A DNA stretch of 33,682 nt from Campylobacterales bacterium (GCA_025800305.1 JAOXRY010000284.1:1-33682); one strand, 5' to 3'. Positions 1 through 7,710 are shown, counted from the first letter of the stretch. Notes: generated by a model from the letters alone, not told the origin. Made by a program: numbers and translations.

Positions 1-530
1 GCGATTCCAATAGAGCTTCCCAGCCTTAAAGGTTTTAAAATAACAGGAAGACTCATCTTCAGATCTTCACCCTCTTTTAAAAGCTCATAGTCTAAAACAT
101 CCACACCAATATTCTGTGCGTAATTTTTTGTAAAAAGTTTATTAAAACTCATTACACTTGCTTCTGTTCTTGGCCCAATAAAAGGTATATCAAAAAACTC
201 TAGCATTGAAGCTAATTTTCCATCTTCTCCATCACCACCATGGACAAGATTTATAACAACACCAGCTTCAATCTTTTTAGAACCAAACATAGAAGAAGAA
301 CTAAACCCACCTCTCTCCATATTCATTTTTTTCTCTTTTTTATAATCACCACTGGAAAAAGTTTTTGATTTCATTTTCTCACCAGAGATCTGATATAGAT
401 CTCTTGCTTTATCAACAAAGATAAAATTTAAATTGTGTAAATTTTCAAGTTTTTTCTTTAGTGTAATTGCTGTTACGATACTAATCTCATGCTCGTAACT
501 AATACCACCAAATAATAGGGTCAAAGTCAT
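1..530 (-). CDS. ddl: D-alanine--D-alanine ligase, partial (3' end outside window)
   Basis: Cytoplasmic ATP-grasp ligase that joins two D-alanines for the peptidoglycan pentapeptide. The reading frame starts at the ATG at 530 and stays open to base 1, so only about the first 176 residues are here. Visible family features are an N-terminal MTLTLLFGGISYEHEISI stretch (the Ddl nucleotide-fold start, GGxSxEHEIS), a central NLVHGGDGEDG motif (family HGxxGEDG) and LKPLRLGSSIGI near the edge (family KPxxxGSSxGv). The gene is last in a minus-strand row, 17 bases after ruvA. The same ddl-ruvA-fapA order is known from Campylobacter. The family assignment is very secure; the C-terminal ATP- and Mg-binding half cannot be judged. 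Confidence 0.95.
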   Translation of the reverse strand, partial: MTLTLLFGGISYEHEISIVTAITLKKKLENLHNLNFIFVDKARDLYQISGEKMKSKTFSSGDYKKEKKMNMERGGFSSSSMFGSKKIEAGVVINLVHGGDGEDGKLASMLEFFDIPFIGPRTEASVMSFNKLFTKNYAQNIGVDVLDYELLKEGEDLKMSLPVILKPLRLGSSIGI

Positions 531-547
531 TTATAATTCTCTTTAAT

Positions 548-1114
548 TTATTTTTGAAATTTTGCTAAGGCTTCTTTAACAAGATCTTCAACAGTAGTTC
601 CACTACAAGTTCCAAGAACCTTGTTAATCATCTCTTTTTTAAAACCTAATGTCTCAAGAGCCATAGTAGCTTCATACACAGCTTGTGTTTTTGGAGAGCT
701 ATCGGTTGCCACAAGTTGAGAAGAAAATTCTCCCAGCTGAACTAAGATAAGTCCACCTGATTTGTTTCCAATTCCTGGAACTTTGGTAATTGTTTTAAGA
801 TCTTGGTTTGCCACAACCTCCGCAAAAGCTGATGGAGAAAATGTTGAACAAATCGCCATGGCAACCTTTGGTCCAACACCATTTACTTTTAAAAGCATCT
901 CAAACATCTTCTGCTCATTAGGATCTAAAAATCCAAAAAGTGTCTGTGAGTCTTCTCTGTAGATTGCTGTAGTTAAAAATGTAACTTCATCATCTAAAAT
1001 AGCTGAATAACAGCTAAGAGAGATATTTATTCTATATATAACCCCTCCTGCTGTCTCTACATCACAATGGGAAAGCTCTTTTGTAAATATTTTGCCTTTA
1101 ATTCCTGATATCAC
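548..1114 (-). CDS. ruvA: Holliday junction DNA helicase subunit RuvA
   Basis: RuvA tetramers bind four-way DNA junctions and load the RuvB motor for branch migration. The 188-residue product is close to the usual family length. It has an N-terminal OB-fold-like region (residues 1-62), then two helix-hairpin-helix motifs: LKVNGVGPKVAMAI near 75-88 and ITKVPGIGNKSGGLIL near 109-124. A short C-terminal RuvB-contact domain follows. The second hairpin reads GNKSGG where most RuvA proteins have GKKTAE, a mild deviation. The start is GTG at 1114, fixed by an in-frame TAA immediately upstream. The gene lies 30 bases after the fapA-like gene and is probably co-transcribed with it from the promoter near 3060. 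Confidence 0.95.
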   Translation of the reverse strand: MISGIKGKIFTKELSHCDVETAGGVIYRINISLSCYSAILDDEVTFLTTAIYREDSQTLFGFLDPNEQKMFEMLLKVNGVGPKVAMAICSTFSPSAFAEVVANQDLKTITKVPGIGNKSGGLILVQLGEFSSQLVATDSSPKTQAVYEATMALETLGFKKEMINKVLGTCSGTTVEDLVKEALAKFQK

Positions 1115-1144
1115 TTATTTAATTCTCTTTTCTGTTTATAATAT

Positions 1145-3022
1145 TTAGGATTCTTCATCTTGACCAACAACGTAGATCTCAAATCCCTCTTCCACATCTT
1201 CAAGACTCTTTTGTCTAATTCGTATCTCTCTTGCGTAGTCTTCCTCTTCTGGAAGATAAACATACTCTTTTGGAGGCATCATAGTTTTAAACATAATTTT
1301 ATTGTAGCCTTTCCATGTGTCCTCATTAATCACAGAAGAAGCAAGTACAACACTTTGTAACTCATTTACCTGTGCTACTTTTATTTTATGTTTTTCATCT
1401 ACTTTTTGGATCTCTTCCCGAAGTTTTTTTGCTTTTTTTAAGTCATCTTGATATGCTTTATACTTATCAACAAAGATTTTTTCAGAAGAAATACCTTTTG
1501 CTTTCTCTTTATCTAATCTTTTTTTAATCTCATCAACCCCTGGCTTATTTCTTTTAATCACATTATTTAAAGCTTGATATTTTCCTAGATAAACTTTTTT
1601 TCTAGCTTTTAATTCATTGACCTCATTAACAACTAGACGAATCTTGATTCTATCTTGCTTTGTAGCACCAGCATCCATAACAATAGTATTCTCACCACCG
1701 CTATCCATATTCTTAATATAGACTCTATTTTTAGCAAAAATTGTTACATTTGAATCTAATTCATCAATTTCTAGTTCTTCACAGTGGATTTTTCCACCTT
1801 TGGCTTTTTTTATTACTGCTTTTTTGCAGTAGAGATCTCCACCTTCAAATTGATTAATATCTGCTGTTTGACACTGTAAGAATCCTCTTAGATTATTAAC
1901 ATTGGCATCTGTACATGTTATTTTACTTGTTCCGTGGGTACTTCCATGGACAACAACATTAATAGCTTTAACTTCCGCTTTACTACCAATGTTCCCACCG
2001 ATATTGATATTCGAAGTCTCTACCTTCATATTTGTACCAATATCGTCTTCTCCTTCACCACCATTTGTTGTAATAGTAATATTCTTGTCTAGATCTGTTA
2101 CGATATTTCCTGTCTCTTTAAAGTTAATAGAGGTAACAGCCATATCCTCGCCAATTTTTAAGATCTTGTTTTTAACACTTACAAATCCCTCTTTTTTAGC
2201 ATAGTACAAAAATCCACTGTCTGTTTTTTCAATTCTTATTGTTTCTTTATCAGGTTTTAATGAGTCTTTAAAAATATCTCTTGGTCTCGTAATTGGAATA
2301 TGCTTTCCATTAAATCCTCGACCTGCAACTCCCAATGAGGACTTTTTATATTCAACAACAAGATCTCCTTCATTTACCTCTTGAACAAAACCTCTGTCTG
2401 CGTAATCGATTTTTTCATCTTCTGAAATAGTCTTTTTATTGTAATGAAAAATCATCTTATCATTATTTGTAGGAGTAGGAGCCACCCAATTAGCTAAAGG
2501 TAGCTTTATATCATCAAGAATATTGCCATGATTTTTTATCTCTTGGGCACACTCTTTTATAGTTGCTCTTAAATCATCATCTTTAACATTAACAAGCATT
2601 CCAAGTTTGATTTTTCGCTTATTTATTTCATCTATTAAAATATCTTCAATATCTGTTGTATGTTCGAAAGTTGATTCTTTTTTTAACACACCTGTAGCTT
2701 TTGTGTGGTATTTATCAACTCCTACCTCAAGACTTAGTTTAATTGGCTGTTGTGCCAATTTCGGTCTTATATTTACTTCATATGATTGTTTAATATCAAT
2801 TTTACTTGATCTTAAAAAAGCCTCATCATTATTGATTTTCTCAATTACTTTAGGGGATAATGGAACATATTTGTCTCCATTAGGAAGCTTTACTCCTGTT
2901 GATACATTTAAGATATCAAAATCAATTCTTGACGGCTGAACTTTAAATTTTTTTGAAACTTTTTTTATAAATTCTGGTATATTAGATGTCTTAGATATAA
3001 ATGGCTTAAAATCGTTTGTCAA
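1145..3022 (-). CDS. FapA-like (DUF342) flagellar assembly family protein
   Basis: 625-residue protein of the FapA/DUF342 family. The N-terminal ~190 residues are mixed alpha/beta. A core around 195-460 has the family's GxxGxGFNGKHIPITRPRD-type segment and a ladder of short beta strands (VKINVVVHG, ITCTDANV, LYCKKAVIKKAKGGKIHC) that suggests a right-handed beta helix. Residues about 465-560 are charged and helical, likely coiled coil. Members are linked to flagellar assembly or polar localisation in some bacteria, but the biochemical role is unsettled. No signal peptide is seen. The start is TTG at 3022, preceded by AGGGAAGAG, a good ribosome binding site, and by an extended -10 promoter. It heads the fapA-ruvA-ddl row. 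Confidence 0.85.
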   Translation of the reverse strand: MTNDFKPFISKTSNIPEFIKKVSKKFKVQPSRIDFDILNVSTGVKLPNGDKYVPLSPKVIEKINNDEAFLRSSKIDIKQSYEVNIRPKLAQQPIKLSLEVGVDKYHTKATGVLKKESTFEHTTDIEDILIDEINKRKIKLGMLVNVKDDDLRATIKECAQEIKNHGNILDDIKLPLANWVAPTPTNNDKMIFHYNKKTISEDEKIDYADRGFVQEVNEGDLVVEYKKSSLGVAGRGFNGKHIPITRPRDIFKDSLKPDKETIRIEKTDSGFLYYAKKEGFVSVKNKILKIGEDMAVTSINFKETGNIVTDLDKNITITTNGGEGEDDIGTNMKVETSNINIGGNIGSKAEVKAINVVVHGSTHGTSKITCTDANVNNLRGFLQCQTADINQFEGGDLYCKKAVIKKAKGGKIHCEELEIDELDSNVTIFAKNRVYIKNMDSGGENTIVMDAGATKQDRIKIRLVVNEVNELKARKKVYLGKYQALNNVIKRNKPGVDEIKKRLDKEKAKGISSEKIFVDKYKAYQDDLKKAKKLREEIQKVDEKHKIKVAQVNELQSVVLASSVINEDTWKGYNKIMFKTMMPPKEYVYLPEEEDYAREIRIRQKSLEDVEEGFEIYVVGQDEES

Positions 3023-3054
3023 ACTCTTCCCTAAAATTCTTTAAAATTTTTTAC

Positions 3055-3063
3055 ATTATAGCA
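3055..3063 (-). promoter_or_regulatory. Extended -10 promoter for the fapA-ruvA-ddl operon
   Basis: On the minus strand the bases read TGCTATAAT, a perfect extended -10 element (TGn-TATAAT). This places a transcription start near 3048 and a leader of about 26 bases before the TTG start at 3022. No -35 hexamer is obvious, which is usual for sigma-70 promoters in Campylobacterota. Confidence 0.65.
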
Positions 3064-3075
3064 AAATGTAAACTC

Positions 3076-3084
3076 TGGTAGAAT
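3076..3084 (+). promoter_or_regulatory. Extended -10 promoter for murJ, very close to its start codon
   Basis: The plus strand reads TGGTAGAAT, a one-mismatch extended -10. A start of transcription 6-8 bases downstream would fall at about 3090-3092, on or next to the murJ ATG. There is no Shine-Dalgarno-like sequence in front of that ATG, so the messenger may be leaderless. It lies back to back with the fapA promoter. Confidence 0.45.
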
Positions 3085-3091
3085 TATCGGC

Positions 3092-4480
3092 ATGTTTAAA
3101 GCAATTTTTACCAATTCTTTTGGTATTTTAGTTTCAAGAGTTTTAGGATTTATAAGAGACCTTCTAACAGCCTCAATCCTTGGTGCTAATATTTACTCAG
3201 ATATATTTTTTGTAGCATTTAAACTTCCCAATCTTTTTAGAAGAATTTTCGCAGAAGGTGCTTTCACACAAGCTTTTCTCCCAAGCTTTATCAGTGCCCA
3301 TAAAAAAGGAAGATTTACAGTAGAAATATTTGCAAGACTAATGGGGATAATTCTACTACTATCAATAATCGTAACAATCTTTAGTGAGCTTACAACAAAG
3401 CTTATTGCATTTGGATTTGATGATGAAACAGTAGCCATTGCTTCTACATTCACAGCTATTAACTTTTACTATCTAGATCTGATCTTCGTTGTGACTTTTT
3501 TATCAGCCTTGCTTCACTATAGAAAACACTTTGCTACAACATCCTTTTCAACTGCCCTTTTAAATATCTCCCTAATTGGAGCTTTACTTATCTCAAAAGA
3601 CATGGGGAAAATTGATATTGTTTGGTATCTCTCATGGGGTGTTATTGTTGGTGGTATTTTACAAGTTATTGTCCATATCATAGCTATCAAACAAGTAAAA
3701 ATGTGTAAAGTTCTTGTAGTTGGTTTGAGGTCTAAAAAAGAAGATAAAAACGACAGAAAAAGATTTTACAACTCTTTTATCCCAGCAATTTTCGGATCTT
3801 CCACAGCTCACATCTCTGCATTCTTAGATACCTTTTTAGCATCATTTCTAATTGCAGGAAGTATCAGCTACCTATACTATGCCAACAGAATCTTACAACT
3901 CCCACTAGCTCTTTTTGCCATAGCAACAGCCACAGCCCTCTTCCCGACAATCGCAAAAGCCCTAAAAAGAGACGATGAAAACGAAGCCATAAGACTTCTA
4001 GAAAAATCTTTCTGGATCTTAACAGCCCTTCTAAGTATGTCCACTTTAGGAGCAATAGTCCTAAACCAAGAGATAATCTCTTTGCTTTTTGAAAGAGGAG
4101 CTTTCACAGAGAAAGACACTCTCCAAACAGCTCAGATCTTAACAATGTACATGGTCGGTCTTATCCCTTTTGGTATCGCTAAGATCTTTAGCCTCTGGCT
4201 CTATGGAAAACATCAACAAAAAACAGCAGCGATTATTTCTGCTAAAGCTTTAGGAGTAAATATTGTTTTTGCTCTGCTTTTAATAACACCTTTTGAAGCT
4301 CAGGGGCTTGCTCTTGCTTCTTCTATTGGGGGGGTTACTCTTCTTTATTTGAGTTTGAAGGAGTTTGGGTTTAGTCGGTTTTTTCCTATGATTAAGATGA
4401 AGTATGTTGGGTTGCTGGTGATTGCTTTATTTGTTGAGTATGGGATTTTAAAATTATTGCTTAATAATTTTTCTGCCTAA
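3092..4480 (+). CDS. murJ: Lipid II flippase MurJ (MviN family)
   Basis: Inner-membrane MOP-superfamily flippase that moves lipid II across the cytoplasmic membrane. At 462 residues it is somewhat shorter than the E. coli protein. The N-terminus has the family signature SRVLGFIRDLLTA followed by KLPNLFRRIFAEGAFTQAFLP (about 15-63), including the conserved arginines R16, R22 and R50/R51. Later motifs are YYANRILQLPLALFAIA in mid protein and LLFERGAFTEKDT, both typical. Hydrophobic segments run throughout (12-14 helices). The last ~150 bases are markedly T/G-rich with TTG and GGG codons, unlike the A/C-rich middle. The 3' end overlaps the convergent toxin gene by 20 bases. No ribosome binding site precedes the ATG. 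Confidence 0.95.
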   Translation: MFKAIFTNSFGILVSRVLGFIRDLLTASILGANIYSDIFFVAFKLPNLFRRIFAEGAFTQAFLPSFISAHKKGRFTVEIFARLMGIILLLSIIVTIFSELTTKLIAFGFDDETVAIASTFTAINFYYLDLIFVVTFLSALLHYRKHFATTSFSTALLNISLIGALLISKDMGKIDIVWYLSWGVIVGGILQVIVHIIAIKQVKMCKVLVVGLRSKKEDKNDRKRFYNSFIPAIFGSSTAHISAFLDTFLASFLIAGSISYLYYANRILQLPLALFAIATATALFPTIAKALKRDDENEAIRLLEKSFWILTALLSMSTLGAIVLNQEIISLLFERGAFTEKDTLQTAQILTMYMVGLIPFGIAKIFSLWLYGKHQQKTAAIISAKALGVNIVFALLLITPFEAQGLALASSIGGVTLLYLSLKEFGFSRFFPMIKMKYVGLLVIALFVEYGILKLLLNNFSA

Positions 4481-4742
4481 ATATTGCCAAAACATACACT
4501 ATTTCTTTTTTAATTTTAAAGACTACCGTGTACCCTTTAAATATTAGATCTCTAATATTCTCATCATCATGATAATAACTCTTACGATATTTTAATGGCA
4601 TAAACTCTAGATTTTTTATTTGTTCTTTTAATAAATTTAGAAATTTTACTGCTTTAACCTCAGAATCATTTTTGGAAATAAAGTCTCTTATAATAATGAG
4701 ATCTTCAACCGCACTTGGCTCAATTTTTATTTTATAGATCAT
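4461..4742 (-). CDS. ParE/RelE-superfamily toxin of a toxin-antitoxin pair
   Basis: 93-residue basic protein with the ParE/RelE layout. It starts with a beta strand (YKIKIEPSAVEDLIIIRDFI), then two helices containing AVKFLNLLKEQIKNLE, and a C-terminal beta sheet with RDLIFKGYTVVFKIKKEIVYVLAIFRQ. The R-x-L-x-x-x-G-Y-x-V-x-F-x-I pattern is diagnostic for the superfamily. Such toxins either poison DNA gyrase (ParE) or cleave mRNA on the ribosome (RelE); the sequence does not settle which. It is coupled to the upstream antitoxin by a TAATG overlap at 4742. Its 3' end overlaps murJ on the other strand by 20 bases, so the two messages could pair at their tails. Confidence 0.85.
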   Translation of the reverse strand: MIYKIKIEPSAVEDLIIIRDFISKNDSEVKAVKFLNLLKEQIKNLEFMPLKYRKSYYHDDENIRDLIFKGYTVVFKIKKEIVYVLAIFRQKNY

Positions 4743-4972
4743 TAATTAGAAATAGCTTTTTCAAAAGCTTCATCTAAAGACACACCTTTACCTGTAGAGA
4801 TATTATTTACAGCCTCTGAGACTTTTTTTCTTCCATCACTTTTTGATAATACTAACTCATCTGGATAGTTACCATCTTCTTCTATAGTAACTTTATCTTT
4901 TGGCAGTAAATCCAGTAGTCCCATAAATTTGGAATAAATACTATTATCAATATTCAATGTAATTGTATGCAT
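4742..4972 (-). CDS. Antitoxin partner of the ParE/RelE-like toxin
   Basis: 76-residue acidic protein directly upstream of, and overlapping by one base, the toxin gene. This is the usual antitoxin-first order. The N-terminus MHTITLNIDNSIYSKFMGLL resembles the short beta strand plus helix of ribbon-helix-helix or Phd-like DNA-binding antitoxins. The C-terminal GVSLDEAFEKAI is a plausible toxin-wrapping helix. A clear AAGGAAG ribosome binding site sits five bases before the ATG. The assignment rests mainly on position and size; the exact antitoxin family is uncertain. It probably helps control transcription from the promoter at 5272-5301. Confidence 0.75.
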   Translation of the reverse strand: MHTITLNIDNSIYSKFMGLLDLLPKDKVTIEEDGNYPDELVLSKSDGRKKVSEAVNNISTGKGVSLDEAFEKAISN

Positions 4973-5012
4973 ATAAACTTCCTTAACATTATATAAATTT
5001 TCAAAACTGCTC

Positions 5013-5252
5013 TTATAGGTTTCTTACTTGAGATTGTCTTTCTTTAAATTCCTCTAATGTCTCCTTAAAACAAGTTTTATAAGAATTTCCTGATTGCTTT
5101 TCAAGAATATCTTTCCATTTTTTTGCTTTGTATGTTTTAACTGTACTTTCTGCCCATCCTGTCGCTTTAGAAATATCTCTTAGTGAAATGACTTTCCCAT
5201 TATTACTCTTAAAAAATTCATAGCATAATTCTGTTTTCTCATCATTAGTCAT
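5013..5252 (-). CDS. Small helix-turn-helix protein between the methyltransferase and the toxin-antitoxin genes
   Basis: 79-residue protein whose centre (about 19-46, with ISLRDISKATGWAESTVKTY) reads as a helix-turn-helix followed by KKWKDIL. I have the impression of similar stretches at the N-termini of longer proteins in defence or integron-cassette settings, so this may be either a complete small regulator or the surviving N-terminal part of a larger gene. After its stop no continuation is evident in the 40 bases before the antitoxin. It has a strong ribosome binding site (AAAGGA, six bases before the ATG) and its own near-consensus promoter, which favours a functional gene. A 10-base inverted repeat around this promoter could be its operator. 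Confidence 0.65.
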   Translation of the reverse strand: MTNDEKTELCYEFFKSNNGKVISLRDISKATGWAESTVKTYKAKKWKDILEKQSGNSYKTCFKETLEEFKERQSQVRNL

Positions 5253-5295
5253 ATATTTTCCTTTTAAATTTATTTTATAAAAATAGAAAATATAT
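5251..5295. repeat. 10-base inverted repeat flanking the -10 region (putative operator)
   Basis: ATATATTTTC at 5251-5260 is the exact reverse complement of GAAAATATAT at 5286-5295, with 25 bases between. One arm covers the area between ribosome binding site and start codon of the small helix-turn-helix gene. The other lies between the -35 and -10 boxes. The arrangement fits autorepression by the helix-turn-helix protein or the antitoxin. In such AT-rich DNA a chance match is possible. Confidence 0.45.
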
Positions 5296-5301
5296 TGTCA
5301 A
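5272..5301 (-). promoter_or_regulatory. Near-consensus sigma-70 promoter for the HTH-antitoxin-toxin genes
   Basis: The minus strand shows a perfect -35 box TTGACA (5296-5301) that overlaps the stop codon of the methyltransferase gene. It is followed by TATAAA (5274-5279, 16-base spacer) or TAAAAT (5272-5277, 18-base spacer). Transcription would begin near 5266, about 14 bases before the ATG at 5252. A perfect -35 is unusual for this phylum. Confidence 0.6.
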
Positions 5302-6110
5302 TAGTTTTTTACTAGAACTTCGTAAACCTTACCTCTTTTTTCTCCGTCTGAATTTACAGATCGACTAGCAAGTACACGGTCTATCTTAAAATTTTTATAA
5401 AGTTCTCTAACCAGATCTGTATCAGAATTTGAAAGTAGAAAGTATCCTCCTATTGAATCGATATACTCACAAAGTTCTTTCAGCCTTATCTGCATATCTT
5501 CATCAAACCCCTGATCTGTGTACGAAGTGAAACTAGATGTTGTGTTTATAGGAACATAAGGAGGATCGAAATAAATGAAATCACCTTCTTTTGTATTCTC
5601 TTTAACTGCTTTTTCAAAATCTCCATTAAGGATTTGTACATTTTTTAAATAATGACTACATTCATTAAGGTTTTCTTCATCTAGTATCTTAGGATTTTCA
5701 TAGTTAGCAAAAGGCACATTATGTTCTCCATTCCTATTTACACGATATAGTCCATTAAATCCTGTTTTATTTAAATATATAAAACGACTTGCTCTTTTTA
5801 CTTCTGACTCATTTATGTACGATGGATTTCTATCTTTTGATCTTATTTTATAATAATATTCTGGATTATTTTCATGGGTTTTTAAATCTTCAACTAGTTC
5901 ATTAAGACTATTTTTAACTACAGAATAAACATTCGTAAGTTCTGGATTATAATCATTGATAATTGCATTAAATGGCTTCAAATAAAAAAGTAAAGCTCCA
6001 CCACCAATAAATGGCTCGATATAGTTATTAAATTTTTTAGGTAATCTCTTTTCAATTTCAGGAATTAATTGCCTTTTCCCTCCAACCCATTTGATAAATG
6101 GCTTTGCCAT
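5298..6110 (-). CDS. Dam-family DNA adenine N6-methyltransferase (probably GATC-specific)
   Basis: 270-residue alpha-class adenine methyltransferase of the Dam/M.DpnII type. In order it has the FIKWVGGKRQLIPEI start, the AdoMet-binding EPFIGGGALLFYL (32-44), the family segment YLNKTGFNGLYRVNRNG (112-128), the catalytic DPPY (182-185) and a C-terminal RSVNSDGEKRGKVYEVLVKNY. The FNGLYRVN segment is typical of GATC-recognising enzymes, so methylation of the A in GATC is inferred. No cognate restriction endonuclease is recognisable next to it, so it appears to be an orphan. The ATG directly follows the comM stop codon with no gap, which implies co-transcription with comM. Confidence 0.92.
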   Translation of the reverse strand: MAKPFIKWVGGKRQLIPEIEKRLPKKFNNYIEPFIGGGALLFYLKPFNAIINDYNPELTNVYSVVKNSLNELVEDLKTHENNPEYYYKIRSKDRNPSYINESEVKRASRFIYLNKTGFNGLYRVNRNGEHNVPFANYENPKILDEENLNECSHYLKNVQILNGDFEKAVKENTKEGDFIYFDPPYVPINTTSSFTSYTDQGFDEDMQIRLKELCEYIDSIGGYFLLSNSDTDLVRELYKNFKIDRVLASRSVNSDGEKRGKVYEVLVKNY

Positions 6111-7628
6111 TTAACTTCTTTTTCTATAACTAAGGGCTTCTAAAATATGTGACTTACTTATGCTTTTTTTATTATCTAAGTCTGCTATAGTTCTTGCTAC
6201 TCTCAACACTTTTCCTCTTCCTCTCATAGAAATTCCAAATTTTTCCAAAGCACCATTTAAAAAGTTTTCCAGTTCACTTGAAAGTTTGCAAAACTGTTCA
6301 AGATCTCTATCTTCAATTCTAGAATTGAAAACTTTCTGCCCTCTCTCTTTTTGTATTTGAAAAGCTTTTAAGACTTTTTCAAACATCTCTTTTGAGGTTG
6401 TTGTGCTTTTTCCATTAAGATCACTATCTCGCATCTCAATGAAAAGATCTATTCTATCTAAAAAAGGATCAGAAAGTCTGTTTTTGTATCTTTGAAGCTC
6501 CATATCTGAACATCTACAAAGATTCTTATCACTTAACAAATTCCCACAAGGACAAGGATTCATAGCCCCTACAAAAAGAAAATCTGTTTTGTATTCAACT
6601 TTAGAATTAACCCTAGAAATCAAAAGCTTTTTATCTTCCATAGGCTCTCGTAATGATTCTAATGTGCTTTTTCCAAAGTGTGGTAACTCATCAAACCACA
6701 AGATCCCTCGATTGGCATTGGAGATCTCCCCTATCTTTGCTCCACGACTTCCTCCACCAAATATACTAGCCTTTGTCGATGAGTGGTGGGGATTTTTAAA
6801 AGGTCTAATAGGTGTGAGATCTACCTTTTCACTATTAAGAGATTTTGCCATTGCTATTTCTAAGATCTCTTGGCGAGAAAGTGGAGGAAGAATATATCTA
6901 AGCCTTTTAGTAATCATACTTTTCCCACTTCCAGGACTTCCGCTAAAAAGAATATTGTGAAAACCAGTAGCAGCAATAAGAGCTGATCTAAGAGCTACGG
7001 TCTGCCCTTTCACTTCTTTAAAGTCCTCTTCAAAACTCTTTACATAGAAATATTTCTCATCAAGATCTAAAAAGTTAAACCCTAGATCTTCACTCTCTAC
7101 AACTTCTCTACTCTCTTTATTAACAAAAAACTCAATAGCTTCTGCCAAAGTATCAACACCATAAACAGTAATTCCATAAATACTAGCAACTGTTTTGGCT
7201 ACATCTTTTGGAACTAATACTGTCAGATCTTTTTGGGTATTACTAAGACTTAAAATTGTCCCAAACAAAGAAGAGGTCGAACGAACTTTCCCATCAAGAC
7301 CTAGCTCCCCAAAGCAATAAATATTTTTAAAATCTATCTCTTGTTTATCCAGACCAATCAAAAGAGCAATAGGAAGATCAAAGAGACTTCCTCTTTTGGA
7401 TCTATCAGAAGGAGCTAGAGAAACAGTAATCCGTAGAGGTGGAAAAGTGTATTCATTAAGCAATAGTGCAGACTTTATCCGCTCCTTACTCTCTCGTATC
7501 GCCTCATCACCAAGTCCTACGATACTAAAATTAGGAAGTCCTTTTGTAAAACTAGCTTCAATCTCCACAGAAAAAGCTTCAACACCATCAAGTCCAGCAG
7601 AATGTAATCTCTTAATTTGTTTATTCAT
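6111..7628 (-). CDS. comM: ComM/YifB-family Mg-chelatase-like AAA+ ATPase
   Basis: 505-residue protein with the standard three-part ComM/YifB architecture. An N-terminal Lon-protease-like fold without the protease function (1-170) includes LPNFSIVGLGDEAIRESKERI. The AAA+ core has Walker A GSPGSGKS (230-237) and Walker B ILWFDE (308-313). A cysteine-rich insert, NPCPCGNLLSDKNLCRC, lies near 357-373, and the C-terminal domain contains SMRGRGKVLRVARTIADL. In naturally transformable bacteria ComM is a hexameric helicase that extends heteroduplex DNA during integration of incoming DNA. The gene is intact. It is the first gene of the comM-dam row and diverges from the small membrane genes across a palindrome at 7668-7686. 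Confidence 0.93.
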   Translation of the reverse strand: MNKQIKRLHSAGLDGVEAFSVEIEASFTKGLPNFSIVGLGDEAIRESKERIKSALLLNEYTFPPLRITVSLAPSDRSKRGSLFDLPIALLIGLDKQEIDFKNIYCFGELGLDGKVRSTSSLFGTILSLSNTQKDLTVLVPKDVAKTVASIYGITVYGVDTLAEAIEFFVNKESREVVESEDLGFNFLDLDEKYFYVKSFEEDFKEVKGQTVALRSALIAATGFHNILFSGSPGSGKSMITKRLRYILPPLSRQEILEIAMAKSLNSEKVDLTPIRPFKNPHHSSTKASIFGGGSRGAKIGEISNANRGILWFDELPHFGKSTLESLREPMEDKKLLISRVNSKVEYKTDFLFVGAMNPCPCGNLLSDKNLCRCSDMELQRYKNRLSDPFLDRIDLFIEMRDSDLNGKSTTTSKEMFEKVLKAFQIQKERGQKVFNSRIEDRDLEQFCKLSSELENFLNGALEKFGISMRGRGKVLRVARTIADLDNKKSISKSHILEALSYRKRS

Positions 7629-7667
7629 TTTGATATTTTAATAAATAATGGTAATATTTTTCTAATT

Positions 7668-7686
7668 ACATTACAAATTGTAATGT
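7668..7686. promoter_or_regulatory. Perfect 19-base palindrome in the comM divergent intergenic region
   Basis: ACATTACAA and TTGTAATGT form exact 9-base arms around a single central base. The element is 40 bases upstream of comM and 25 bases upstream of the plus-strand membrane gene, as expected for an operator serving both. The binding protein is unknown. The arms are short for a terminator and no T-run follows. Confidence 0.55.
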
Positions 7687-7710
7687 GACAAATAATACAA
7701 GCGGCTTTTT

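Noticed and set aside
548..1114. GNKSGG in RuvA as evidence of a non-functional protein
   Set aside because: Both hairpin motifs, the length and the operon context are intact; small variations here do not by themselves indicate loss of function.
3017..3022. TTGACA on the minus strand as a -35 box
   Set aside because: It is the TTG start codon plus the second codon of the fapA-like gene, and no suitable -10 follows at the right distance.
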